Assembly (NCBI GenBank): GCA_019096155.1 | Contig: JAHCVI010000003.1 | Span: 3,658,001 to 3,722,000 of the forward strand | DNA: 64,000 nucleotides | Direction: 5' to 3' | Source of the DNA: Staphylotrichum longicolle | Lineage: Eukaryota; Ascomycota; Sordariomycetes; Sordariales; Chaetomiaceae | Shown: positions 45,927 to 57,426 of the stretch, in pieces | Layout: every line of letters begins with the position of its first letter | How positions within the stretch are numbered: the first letter of the stretch is position 1 | The notes under the pieces: model-generated | Seen by the model: only the letters and a program-made list of their open reading frames with translations | What the model was told of the DNA's origin: nothing | Databases searched by the model: none | Made by a program: the position numbers and the translations under genes

Positions 45927-45951
45927 GGGGGGGGGGGGGGGGGGGGGGGGG
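45927..45951. repeat. Homopolymer of 25 G
   Basis: Uninterrupted run of G following AGAGAGAA. Such a length is hard to sequence and its true size is uncertain. Confidence 0.9.
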
Positions 45952-46832
45952 CAATGGAACCTTGGAATGATATATGGCATAAGATTGGAAATTTTGAAAA
46001 AGGAAGGGCCAGGGCGGGCGATCTAATCGGAGTGGAGCTGGCAACGAAGCGCGGTTTCTGCGAGTACATTCTTAGCATTGGGGGTGGAATTGGCAAGGCT
46101 CTACGGCAGTGTGAGGGGTTGGATGCAACGACGGCCATGACGGCGGCTATGTATGGCATGGGCAGGCTGTGAGGGTTATCTCTGGCTGAGGCTCTCTATG
46201 CTGTGTGTCTGGCTTGGTTGCTCCGCTCACTCTCTTATGTGTCGTTGGAGGGCAGTTTGCTTGTGTACATATGATAATGGATGAGAACCCCCCGAGTGGG
46301 ATATGTAAAAATCGAGATGTTTGGGATCTCATCGGGAGTTGGGTGTGAGTGACGTGCAGCAGTAATTGGGTGACATTGTCGGCGCCAGAGAAGTCTCGTT
46401 CTACTGTCAGAGCATCCTTTCAAAGTCGTCCAGTCCATTTCTTTGCCATACGTATCAGCTTATTCATCTTGAACGTGATGTTTAGCAGCTGATGCTCGGC
46501 TCAGAGAACCTACGAGCCTCACCCAGGTCCAAGGTGGGCTCAGATAGTTCGCCGCCCAACGTAGACAAATACAGACGACACAGAACCAAAAGGAATACTA
46601 CAGATGCACACCAATGTCTCACTATGCCATTCTGCCTCCCTGACTCAACTTGACCCAACCGCAGATGGCAACAGATTTACAAAGAACACCACAGAAGAGA
46701 CCTGCACCTCCCTGACTCAGCCCCAACTCCCAGAGTAGACAACACAATAGAACCACAAGGAACAACAGAGAAGAAAACACCTTTGCAACACATCTCCCAC
46801 TTCACAAAATACCCCATCTATCTTTTGCCCCT

Positions 46833-46867
46833 GACAGCAGACAGCAGACAGCAGACAGCAGACAGCA
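46833..46867. repeat. GACAGCA heptanucleotide repeat, five units
   Basis: Five perfect tandem copies of a 7-base unit. Confidence 0.9.
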
Positions 46868-47155
46868 GCCATCCCGAGCCAGCATCTCCACCCGATTCCG
46901 AACAGACACGTAACTAACCCAAACAAAACACATCAGTCGCTCCCTCCCGGACACCGTCCCCAGCGGGGGCAGACTGACAGCCCGATCCAAGATCATCAGA
47001 GCACGTTTCGACCCCTGTCTGTGTGTCACCTCACGCCGAGAGGCCCGACAACTCCCAAAAGGCGTGAAAGCCCGGCACGGAAATGAAGTGTACAGCTGTC
47101 GGGCACAACGGCGTTGTGTAACACTGCCTGCCTGGCTGGTCGGCCGGCCGGCCGG

Positions 47156-47289
47156 CTGACTGACTGACTGACTGACTGACTGACTGACTGACTGACTGAC
47201 TGACTGACTGACTGACTGACTGACTGACTGACTGACTGACTGACTGACTGACTGACTGACTGACTGACTGACTGACTGACTGACTGACT
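47156..47289. repeat. CTGA tetranucleotide array, about 33 units
   Basis: Perfect 134-bp tract, the longest simple repeat in the window. It is preceded by CCGG repeats at about 47142-47155. On the minus strand it reads Gln-Ser-Val-Ser without a stop, producing a spurious open frame. Confidence 0.95.
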
Positions 47290-48255
47290 CGGGCACCGAT
47301 GGCGGAGTGGCTGACTGGATGCCGACATGGAAGCCGACATCAAAGCCGGAAGCGGACCGGAGCGGAGTGGATGAATGGGTAAGGTAGGGAAATGGACGGT
47401 TGGATGCCCAATGTAGTACAGGCAGGCAAGCACAACAGATTCGACTGCTACCGGCCGGTCGGTTGGTCGGTCGTTCGTTCGGCGGCAGCGCACGGGGCTG
47501 GGCTCGGATCTGGGGAGGGGTGGAAATGCGGCTCCGGGGCGGCACCTGATTACGGTCGAGGATGGGACAAGATGAATGGGCCGCGAACATGATTTTGAAT
47601 TCCGTTGTCTACTTCTTTCTCTCGGGGTGGGAGCATCGCCTGCCGCCTTGCCCTGGATGTACGCCGGCGTTGGGGATGAAAGATGACATGGCTCGGGATT
47701 CGTGGAAAACTTGACTTGGGGGTGTGTGTGACAAATACACCTGAGCAGAGCCGAATGTAACACAACGGGAGATGGTAGTGAATACATCTTGCTCAGAGAG
47801 TCTCAACCTAGACTTTGTTCAGTCAGTCACGCACGCCAGATGCGAGTCACAACCCTCATTTTGGAAAAAAGGGCAACGCCCCGATATATACAAAAAAAAC
47901 ATCTCTCTGTCCGTTCACCTTCTTTTTGATGTGGCCCCCCGAGACCCAGACCCAGATATCTAGAGACAAGCAGAGGAAGACGGTACCACCCCCCACAAAA
48001 CAGAGACAGGCCAGGGACAGGCGTAGAGCAGATAGAGAGACAGCAACAGCAACCGCCCCTCAACCGCCCCCGCCCTGCAACAGAGCCAAAAAGTGCGTAG
48101 GAGAATAACAATGGATTAAGGAACAAATGCTACAGGGAAGCCAAAAAGATAGATCCGTCCGCGCCGCCCGCTCACTCAGGCGCGAGCCTCTGCTAATACA
48201 GAGTGGCAGCGATGGATTTCATGCCCATGGGAGAAAAGTCGCTGGTACCGCTCTC

Positions 48256-49871
48256 CTAAGCGGTGGCCTCGGCCTCCTTGTCGTTGAGCGAAACCTCGGC
48301 AACCTTCTCGGTGGCCTCGGCGACGGTCTTGTCGGCGTCCTCCTTGTCACCCTTGGGGGTGCTGGCGCCAGAGCCCTTGGCCTCCTCGGCCTCGAGGCGC
48401 TCAATCTCCTTCTTAGCCTTCTCGATGTTCTACGCGAAATGTTAGTCGAGCAGAGAGTGAGGGAATGGTGGGAAAGACTCGCCTTCTTGGTCTGTTCGGG
48501 CTGGTCGGCCTTCCATTGCGCGATCTTGGCCTTGACCTTCTCGAGCACCTCGGGCACCTCGGCGGCACTCATAGGCGGGTTGATGCCAATGAAGGTGCAG
48601 TCCTCCATGACGGAGGGAGGGCAGCTGAACTTGGCGGCAGCCGCAGGAGTCTCGGCGGCGTGGCTCTTCTTGCCCTTCTTGCCCTTCTTGGCGGCGGGCA
48701 GGTAGTCGTCGTCACGGTCCTCCTTGCGGACGAGCTTCATGCCCTCAAAGCCGGAGGCGTCGACCTTGCGCTGAGCGGAGGCGGCAAGGCCCTTGTCGGC
48801 GAGCAGAGGCGTCTTGGCCTCGGCAACGTGCGAGGGGTCGAAGAAGCGAGCCAGGTTGTCGGCACGGCGGATCTCCTCGGCAAAGGCCGGGTCGCTGGCC
48901 TCGGCCAGCATCTGCTGGGCGCGGGCCATCTTGCGCTCCTTGTTGTACTTCTCGCGCTCCTCCTGCTCCCGCTCGCGGCGCTTCTCGCGGGCCTGGCGCT
49001 CCCAGGCCAGAGCGGCCTTGCGCTGCGTGTGGTAGTCGTCCTTGCACTTCTTGACGGCCTCCCAGGTGGCCTGCTGCTTGTTCCGGAGGTCGTCGCGCTC
49101 CTTGCGGAGGGCGCTCAGGTTCTTGTACACGGAGTCTTGCTCGGCCTTGATGGTGTCGAGCTCGGCCTGGATCTTGCTGTATTCCTCGCTCATGGCCTTG
49201 GCCTCGGGGTCCTCCATCGAGTCCTTGATCTCCTTGATCTTGGCCTTGAGGTCGTCAATGGCCTTCTGGTCGTTGTCGAACGCAGAGAAGTTCTTGCGGA
49301 GCTTCCGCAGGCTGGTGATGTCGGCCAGGGCCTTCTTCTCATCGACCAGCTTCATCTGGCCACGGTCGACTTCGGACTCGAGGTCCTTGATCTTCTTGTC
49401 GATCTCCTCGACGCTCTTGTACGAGACCTTTGAGCGCGCCGTCTTCTGCTCGGCAATGCGGCTGCGCAGCTGCTCATCGTAGCGCTTGATCTGGTCCAAC
49501 TTGCTGGTCCGGGCCTGCTTGCCGACGCCCTGCTTCTTGCGGATCTCGTTGGCCTGGGCAATCAGCTCCGCGCGGCGCTTCTGCGTCGGGTTCTCCTTGT
49601 CCTTGTTGGGGACGGCGAGCTCGATCTTGGCCTTGACAGCGTTCTACAGCAGGGGAGCTCAGAGTCAGTTCCGAGGCCAATTGGTGGCAGGCTGCTCACT
49701 TCTGATGCTGCCGATCGACTGGAATGCACTCACGTATTGGTCGAGGGCGGCCTTGTGCTCCTTCTCAAGCTTGGCCAGCTCCTTCTTGAAGACGTCCTCA
49801 TCGGGCTTCGTGGGCTTCGTGGCAGGCACTGCGGGCGCAGCCGCCGCCGGGGCGTTGGTCTCGGTAGCCAT
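48256..49871 (-). CDS. BFR1: Nuclear segregation/mRNP protein Bfr1
   Basis: Three exons (49871-49734, 49643-48483, 48429-48256) give 490 residues. An Ala/Pro-rich start (MATETNAPAAAAPAVPATKP) leads to almost continuous coiled coil over residues 25-290 (KIKDLESEVDRGQMKLVDEK, LRKERDDLRNKQQATWEAVK). A conserved C-terminal part contains ADNLARFFDPS and MEDCTFIGINPPMSAAEVPE. Yeast Bfr1 binds polysomes and mRNP complexes at the ER and affects ploidy and P-body formation. The second intron begins GCGAGT instead of GT; it is the only way to keep frame, and its branch (GACTAAC) and acceptor (CGTAG) are normal. The tail ends in an acidic KEAEATA. Confidence 0.92.
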
Positions 49872-50764
49872 TTGGAGAGAGTGCCAAAGATTCAAGCGGT
49901 TCCCGTAAGAAATGTGGTGGTTTTAGAAAAGGAGAGGATTCCCAGCGGTAGCGGGTTGGCCTCTGCGGTTGGATTCAGGTGAGCAATCGGCGGTTTTTTG
50001 TGGATTGAGGGGCGATTAGGGGGTAGTACCTTAATTTCTATAGTGGAGAGTGAGAATTATGGAGCAGGCACGGCCAGAAGGTGCCTTCCTCCCCAGGTAT
50101 ATCTGCCCAAGGTCGTCTGAAGTGCGGGCAATGCAAGATCACCGAAATTTCTCGAGTTGTGATTTTCGGGATTCACTGCCAGTCCAGACCCCGTGTCCTT
50201 TTGATGCATTTAACCCGATGACTTGCAGCTGGGATGGCCCTAGCCCCCTTGTTGGATCAGGGGTCGATGCAGCTTATGAGGGTCTCTGACCCCGACGAGC
50301 AGATATGCTGCCTTCGGTGTGCTTCTGCTCTGCACCTGCAACGCAAACAGGAAGCACCTGATGCCACAAACATTTAAGTTATGTCACAATATCTTATCAT
50401 GATTGCAGATCAATCGCAGCCCAATGTCTCGATTTCTGCAGGTCTGCAGCAAGCAGAGCTGCAGCAAGCAGGATGCTTGAGAAAGAGATAGTTATTGCTC
50501 TATCAAGACGATGCAGATAACCTGGACTGCGATTGACTTAACACACGCCCGGGGCGTCTGCATACAACCCGGCAGACCGCCCGCAGCCGTGCGGCGTCCA
50601 GGGCCGTAATTTTTTGAAGGCTCGCCCGCGGCGCTTCTTTGAGCAACCGGCGTCGCAACACCAAACCAAGCAAGTCCCAACCATCTCGACCGACAACCCA
50701 CCTTCCTTTGGCATCGCCCAACTCTGAATCTCCATTTGCACTACACTTGTTGCGATAGCCTACC
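49872..50764. other. Divergent intergenic region of BFR1 and RPB5
   Basis: 0.9 kb between outward-facing starts. The middle (50320-50520) is AT-richer. It also holds a short direct repeat of GCAGCAAGCAG at about 50447-50471. No gene seen. Confidence 0.5.
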
Positions 50765-51631
50765 ATGGATGAAGAAAACTCGGCCAGCGTCCACGCAAAG
50801 GAGGTGACGCGCCTCTGGCGCGCCTGGCGGACAATCCACGAGATGGTGCAGGACAGGGTATGCAAGCCGTCGCCCGCACGAACCACGAGGTCGATTGCCT
50901 CAACCATGCCGCGACTCTGCTAACCCGCTTACCCTCTTACCCTCCACAGGGCTACGAGCTGGCCGAAGACGAAGTGAAGATCTCGCTCGACCGCTTCCGC
51001 ATGGAGTACACCAACGACGACGGCAGCGCAAAGTACGCCCGCACCCAACCCTCGCTATCAACCACCCAGGCTTGCTAACATTCTAATCTCCCCCCTTCAC
51101 AGCCGCGCGAAAATGCAGTTCTCCGCCCGCCCCTCCGAATCCATGATCAAGAAGTTCACCCCGCCGCCAACCGCCTCCAACCCCGACCCCGCGCCGGAAT
51201 GCGGCACCATCTGGGTCGAGTTCTGCCCGGACAAGTCGTCGATCGGCATCTCGGTCATGAAGAAGTTCGTCGAGCACTGCGCCAACAACAACTTCAAGGC
51301 CGGCATCCTGGTCACGGCCGTCGCGCTCTCGGCGCAGGCCCGCAAGGTCATGACGGTGACGTCGCAGTTCACCCTCATCGAGTGCTTCCTCGAGGAGGAC
51401 CTGCTCGTCAACATCACGCACCACGAGCTCGTCCCCAAGCACGTGCTGCTCAGCCGCGAGGAGAAGGCCGCCCTGCTCAAGCGCTACCGCCTCAAGGAGA
51501 CGCAGCTGCCCCGCATCCTCAGCAAGGACCCCATCGCGCGCTACCTCGGGCTCAAGAAGGGTCAGGTCGTCAAGATTATACGCACCAGCGAGACGGCCGG
51601 GCGGTACGCCAGCTACCGGCTCTGCGTATGA
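50765..51631 (+). CDS. RPB5: RNA polymerase I/II/III common subunit Rpb5 (RPABC1)
   Basis: Three exons (50765-50857, 50950-51032, 51103-51631) give 234 residues. The N-terminal jaw domain starts EVTRLWRAWRTIHEMVQDRGYEL and continues through IWVEFCPDKSSIGISVMKKF. The archaeal-RpoH-like C-terminal assembly domain is HELVPKHVLLSREEKAALLK, TQLPRILSKDPIARYLGLK and GQVVKIIRTSETAGRYASYR. The ending RLCV is slightly shifted from the yeast YRICM-type end. It is a shared subunit of all three nuclear RNA polymerases. Length exceeds yeast (215) by a Pro-rich loop (TPPPTASNPDPAPECG). All three splice joins restore conserved residues, so the model is firm. Confidence 0.95.
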
Positions 51632-52865
51632 GCAGCAGCAGCGGGGCTGGCTGGGTGGGTGGGGAAGGGGCTTGCGCCAGGGTCGGGAACGGATGGATGG
51701 ATAGACCGGAGACGGGACAAATCATGGGAGTGCATCAAACTTTTGCGGGTTATTCGCTGTTCACCCCAAACCAAAAGAGGGCGTTTGTGTTGCTATCAGG
51801 TTGGTTGGGTTTGCTTTTTATTTCCTCCTTTGCGGCGTTTGGGAAGAGGGTGTGTATGTGTGTAGTGTATGTAGAGACGTCTTGATCGCTCTCATTGAAC
51901 CCTTTCCATGCGGAAGGCATACACAACATGGGAATCGCTGATTGGCGATCTGGGTACGCAAACATGATTTTGTACGACCGCCACTGAAGGGTGTATACTG
52001 TCCCCAGACTCGCCTGGATCCAGGACGGACAAGCAACGTCTGGGAGAGGTGATCTCTACCATTGACAAATCCTCCTTTTCTAACCACAAGCCCCCCGACG
52101 TGGCTGCACGGGCACCTACCCGGGGTGAGGGATCAGACCGTCACCCACCAGACTGTCCCATCACTCGTGCGGCGGACCGCTGTCAACACCAACCAGGCAG
52201 TCGGGCAGACAAGCAGCGTCACAACTCGAGCCCCATTGCAGGCCAGGCCCCTTCCCATTAAGTTGTCCAACAGACACAGACCTGCCAGTCTCACTTAAGA
52301 TGTGAACATTATCTTTACGATGATGATGACGATGATAGAAGTCGATACGCTATCGTGTACTTGACAGAAAATAAAAATAAAAAAAAACAGGCTTTCTTGC
52401 CGGGTATAATAGGGATCCGATAAACCCATCCAGATCCACAAAACAGATGTCCCACTCAGCTCCAGCACTCCCCCCAGCCCATCCATCCCCTCCGTCAACG
52501 GTTCAATGAAAATATGTCGTCGTTATCGTGATGCCGTGGCGCCGTCCTCGGTGCGTACGCGTGTGTGTGTGTGCCAAGAAGAAGAGAACCCCAGCGCCTT
52601 GCGTCTATGCATGCCCGTGCCCTGTCCCGTCCCGTCCCGCCCGTCGTCTATCCCATAAACGCCCTGAACGATCCCCCGTTCTTCAACTCCGAGATTATGT
52701 ACTGATAAGGGTATAGTGTGCCAGCGTCCTTTCCGGCTGTCCGTATTGGTGTAAATGTTCCTGTCGTTGTTGTTGTTGTTGTTGTTGTTGTTGTTATTGT
52801 TGTTGTAAGAACATGGTATGTGTTTTTTGATCGTCGCAGGCGAGACATCCCACTGGACTCTGCCC
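51632..52865. other. Convergent intergenic region
   Basis: 3' flanks of RPB5 and of the rhodopsin-like gene. It includes an A-rich stretch (52366-52388), a short GT repeat (52560-52572) and a TGT array (52766-52806). No gene seen. Confidence 0.5.
52766..52806. repeat. TTG/GTT trinucleotide microsatellite
   Basis: About 13 TTG units with one TTA interruption. Poly-Asn on the reverse strand is not a supported coding region. Confidence 0.9.
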
Positions 52866-54488
52866 TCAAGGTTTCGGCGGCGCGAGCAAACCACCCACGT
52901 CCATCAGCTGGGGTCCCTCGTTGCTCACAGGTTCCGCCTGTGGTGGCGGCGATGGCTCCGGTGTCACTTTCTGGGACTGTTGGATCGGTGAGAGCTCACC
53001 GCTGCTCCTCCTCCTGAGTTTCGGTCTCGCGGTCCTGATGCTGGGCGGTGCCAGAAACCCGCTGAGGTCTTGCAGCAGCGCAGCCGACCCTCTCCTGAAG
53101 CCGGTGCCGCTTGCCGGAACAGCGGGTTTTGGAGCAGCCATCGGTGGACCTGATTGTTCGCTCGACACGGAGTTTTCTCGTTGGTTCGTGGTGTTCTGGT
53201 CGTCGAGCAGGCCGCCGTAGTCGAAAAAGGAGACTCTCCGCTGCGTGGCGGTGGAGTCGCTGCGAACCGACCTATCACCATAGTCGTCGCTGCGTGGAAT
53301 GCTTGATCTGTCCTGCGCAGGGAAATGCCATGCACTCATGTCCGGGTGCAAGCTCACCGGGGCCGCTGGCGTGTACCGTCGTCGGGTGGCGTTCGGGGTC
53401 GGATGTGCGTCGCGCAACTCGGGTTTGACGCCGAGGCCCAGCTCCCGGACGAGATCCTCATCACTTCCCCAATGCTGCTGGACTGTCGGCCGCCGTGACT
53501 CGGATGCTGAGGAACGGTCCACCGAGCCGGCTACGACCGAGTCGTATTTGTACCTCCTCTTCTTCACGCCTCTGTCTCGCACAAATGACCCCAGCACCAG
53601 TGCGTTCGCCGCGGCGGTCGCGAAGAGGAGTTCGATCGAAGCGTAGAGCGACCGGAGTTGTTGGCTCCCACCATCCCAAATGATATGTGGCACACGATAG
53701 ATGGTGACGGCCACGGGCGCAAGACTAAGGGAGAACAACAGCACCAGCTGAACCTTGCGCTTCGCAGTCATGGAGCTGCTGAGAATGACGGGAATGGGGA
53801 AGAAGACCAACATCAAGTCCGTCACGACGTTGCACACGGCCATGGTAATGAGCTGCGCATATCCCTGACGGCATTGCCCATCGGGGACAGGGAGCACCTG
53901 CCAATAGCTCGTGAAGGGTTGGCATTCGACCAAGTCGCTGACCACAACGGCGATGAAGGTCGTGATCAGGAAGCCGCGGAGAAACATGAGCCCCAGGTCA
54001 TAGGTCCGTCTCCAGTTGACGTTGAGCCGCCTGAAGAATTCGAGAATGGCGTACTTGAGAATCCATATCCTGCGCAACGCAAGACAAATTGTCAGTCAGA
54101 AGCTCATTGGAACAAAAGAAGCCGATGGCTCCAGGAGCAAACGTCACACATACGTCGCCGCGTAGAGCACCCTGCTCAGCAAAACCAAGCCGCTGGCGAC
54201 CGCCTTCTTGTGGAGATCGTCGTCCGAAAGCCCGGCGCCGTCCAGTTGCGCATTATTGGTGCCATAGATCAAAATGACATGGATGCAGCCCATGCGCAGG
54301 AACAGAGGCACGAGCGCCAGGGCGGCCGTCTTGTCTTCCCTGAAGAGCTTCTCGGTCCGGATGAACCGGCCAACCACCCTCAGCGCGATAATGACGGCGC
54401 AGAAGATGGTGATCCACCAGCACACCAGCAGGGTCGGCTTGATCTCGCTGAACGGGCGCAGCGGTGGGGGATCCGAGTACAGAGCCAT
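52866..54488 (-). CDS. Rhodopsin-like fungal integral membrane protein (PTH11-like/SAT4 family)
   Basis: Two exons (54488-54154, 54069-52866) give 512 residues. About seven hydrophobic helices occupy residues 15-290 (LLVCWWITIFCAVIIAL, LFLRGFLITTFIAVVV, MAVCNVVTDLMLVFFPIPVI, VQLVLLFSLSLAPVAVTIY). The motif CQPFTSYW plus a Cys in DGQCRQGY is characteristic of the fungal rhodopsin-domain family (PF20684). No CFEM domain precedes it. The cytosolic tail of more than 200 residues is Ser/Pro/Arg-rich and ends GLLAPPKP, a sequence also present slightly upstream as GFLAPPS. Members are candidate surface-sensing receptors related to PTH11; ligand and signalling are unknown. Confidence 0.82.
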
Positions 54489-57426
54489 GGCAGCGTCAGC
54501 GCTCTGCGCACGCCAGGCCCGTCATCCTCCGAGGAGGGGGCGAGCGGGGGAAGCTGTGCACTCCCACCCCAAAGTCGGTGTGTTCCTCGCGTGTTGTGTT
54601 GGGTGATTTGGTTGTCCAACTCGGTCCCAAAAATTCGGCACGAACTAACAGCGCTGCAAGGGCTATGACGTCGGGTCGGGGGTGACTTTTGTGTGTTACT
54701 CGGCTGTCGGGAATAGAAAGGGTTGTCGGCCGGCTGCATAGACAATGTGATTGTGACAAGACCGATGCTGCGACATGTGACGGCAGCCGTCCTCTAAGTT
54801 CGAAGTCGGGTTTGGGAAGCGTATTCGTAGAGAAGGCGCATGAAACACAGAAAACACAGCGGTGGGTGAAAACAACGACAATGAGAAGAAGTCAGTGGTG
54901 GAGAACTGGGAGGGTCCAGACTAATGATATGCACACAGGGCTGCTGTGTGAGGGCGCGGATAGGCGGGTGGGATGTGGCCCAGCGGCCTGCCGCAAGTCG
55001 TAAAGGGCTGCATCAGGGGGGGTGATGGCTATCTCTTGCCATCCTGCCCAGCGCATGGGATCCCAGGACTGCTGGGTGGTGGGCCGGTTTCGCCAAATCG
55101 CAAATCCTGGGAGGCGGGTCGCTTGCGACTTTCCTGGCTCAGAGGTTGGCATGCCGCCGCATCCCGCATCCCGCATCCCAGCCGTCCCAGCCGGGCGTCA
55201 CAGGGACCGAGTTGGGATGTGCATACACAGTAAGCCCTGGGCTGTGTTGGCAAGTCGCTGTCGGGCGGCGGTGTATGTGCATACATCTGTAAGCGGCTGA
55301 CAAGTCTTACCGCCAGTAACCTAGGTAGGCTCGGTAGGTGCCTTAGCCTTGCCCGGTACCGTGCTGGAGTATTTCGCTGCATATGCGCATGACCTTGTTC
55401 CGCCTCTGGACTCGCCCATCACTGCTCATCAACTCCACTGGTGGATGATGGCGGAGCTGAGCAGCGCTGCACCCAGACGCGGGGTCGTCCTTGGTGTCAG
55501 CCCCGTGCGGCGGGTACGGCAGTTCCATGATCAGCACAATGATGCCGTGAAGTCGCCTGAGCGCTTGCCGTGAGACGATGAAGCAGGCAGGCAGGCAGGC
55601 TGGCAGACTCTCCGAGAAGCTGGCGACCGCAGCAAAACCGGACTTGGGATTCGGCAAAGTGGAGCCGGCACTTGCACCCCGTTCCGATCTCATTTCAGCG
55701 GCCAGCAAGGATCATGGTTGCGTTGTTTTCGTCTGTTGCAAAATTTCCCAGCGACATGATGTGCCCCGGAGCAAAACAACGCACCACAGAAGGTGTGTGT
55801 CTTGGCCGGTCAACGTGTCGGGGCTGGGGAAGAGACCTGCCCTTGGAGGCTACTGCGTTCGGTGTAACGTGGGGGATAGCGCACCCGCACGCCCGCCCAA
55901 ACTGTGTTGAGGGCGAGAGATTGCAACCCGATCGCGTCCCAAGAGGGTAGGTGTTGGGGCAACCGTCCAATGAGCAGGCCGGCCTCGCCATCCCCCGTCC
56001 GTATCCGCAGTCCTTCAATCAACGCACCTCCATCCCGGATGGTGTGTGAGGGGCGACACCGAGAACCAGAGACCCCGGATTTGCTGCGGCAGTGGCCGTC
56101 TGGCACCCTTCGGTTGCTTTCCTGGAGTGGTCATCAAGGTCGTGTGGGTGTCATTGGAGCGCTGCAAGCCGCGCACCAGGCAGCCGGGTGTCGTGTGCAC
56201 ATGGATGGACTTTAACCTTATCGGACGGTGGTGGTTCTCCCAAGTGTGCGGATGGCAGCCGAATGGGGAAAAAAATTGCAAAGCCACAAGAATGAAATGG
56301 TCTGACCCATGGGCCGGAGCAGAAAACCCTCTTGCGCCTTCCTCTGATAACAGAGTGCGGTGCTCTTCTTGGCTTTTAGTTATCTCATCTTGCAGCACGC
56401 CGTCGTGGCGTCTGTGCTAACTTAGACTTCTCCAACTGCAAGCCACTTTTTCCACATTCCCCAACCGCCCCCACCAACTTCGAATCCCAGTTGTTTCATC
56501 ATCTCGTACTCAAGCCTCCCGCGATACTACCGCAGTATTCGCGCCATCAAGGTGGCGCCGGCATGAGGATCATGAGATGCTGCATTGTATACGACTGTGG
56601 GCTTCACTTCGGGCTCTCTTTGTCGGCCCTTCGTTATCTCTCAGCCGCCGGCTTTCTTAACCTCCTACTCAATCACGCGACCATTGATTGCGTGCCGCGT
56701 CCGTCGAGTTATCGATTGCGCCACTGCATCGACGATCAGCCTCCATCCTCCCTAGGCCTTCCGAGACAAGCCTTCGACTTTTCTTGCGTCTTGGAAAGAT
56801 AGGCGGCCAGCCTAATCATCCAGTATCTCCAAAATTGATGATGGAGGCCTCCACCCTGCTCACCATGGACTCAACTCGATGACAAGGCATGCCGAGGCCC
56901 CTAATTCGAGTTGTACTTCGGACTTGTCGGCAGGGCAACGAACAATGTAGCCTCCCAAGTAACTATCCCTTTACCAAAAGAGGACCACGGTGTGGATCCG
57001 TAGTGTATTCAGCGATTCCATGGCATCTTGAGACATAACGGCGACGGGAGGTGAGACCCTGGCTTGCCTTGCGAGCCTGGATGGATGCAGTGTCCCACTT
57101 TCCCCCGCAGACACACACGAGAACTAATAAACAGCCCCGCACCAGAGCAGGGAGCTATGAAGTCATAATTCAAGACGACACCACAACAAGCCCCGGGGGA
57201 CCTCACTTCCTCCACTCGACAACAGCCACACCCCGTCACTAATATATTGCATGACGCGAAAGGTTTCTTTAGCACGTCGATCTCCAGATCAACGAATCTT
57301 TGCCCTTGGCTGACTTCACTAAGCAATTCTCAACCCCGCAACAACCAAACCACCTCCTGGGCAAGCTCACTCACCTCCACCGTTCACCAAACCAAATTTC
57401 ACCACCACAACCCAGAAACCAAAAAG
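54489..57426. other. Gene-poor 2.9-kb intergenic region
   Basis: Between divergently oriented genes. Only short frames without motifs. A GCAG repeat lies at about 55583-55600. The segment 56430-56560 is C/T-rich like a transcript leader, but no open frame longer than about 100 codons follows it. A short or noncoding gene cannot be excluded. Confidence 0.5.

Larger units (their letters stand above)
45045..48255. other. Gene-free 3.2-kb stretch rich in simple repeats
   Basis: No supported gene. It carries a CTTTG repeat, a CGGA repeat, a 25-base G run, a seven-base GACAGCA repeat and a 134-bp CTGA array, annotated separately. Long open frames here come from the CTGA array, which has no stop on the reverse strand. 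Confidence 0.7.

Noticed and set aside
46802..47590. Minus-strand frame with a Gln-Ser-Val-Ser repeat protein
   Set aside because: The open frame exists only because the CTGA array lacks stops in that phase; flanks look noncoding.
52523..52894. Minus-strand frame with poly-Asn
   Set aside because: Produced by the TTG microsatellite; no conserved flank.
54489..57426. Possible small gene around 56430-56900
   Set aside because: Leader-like C/T-rich sequence is present, but the only frame (about 100 codons) has no recognisable features and no splice pattern.
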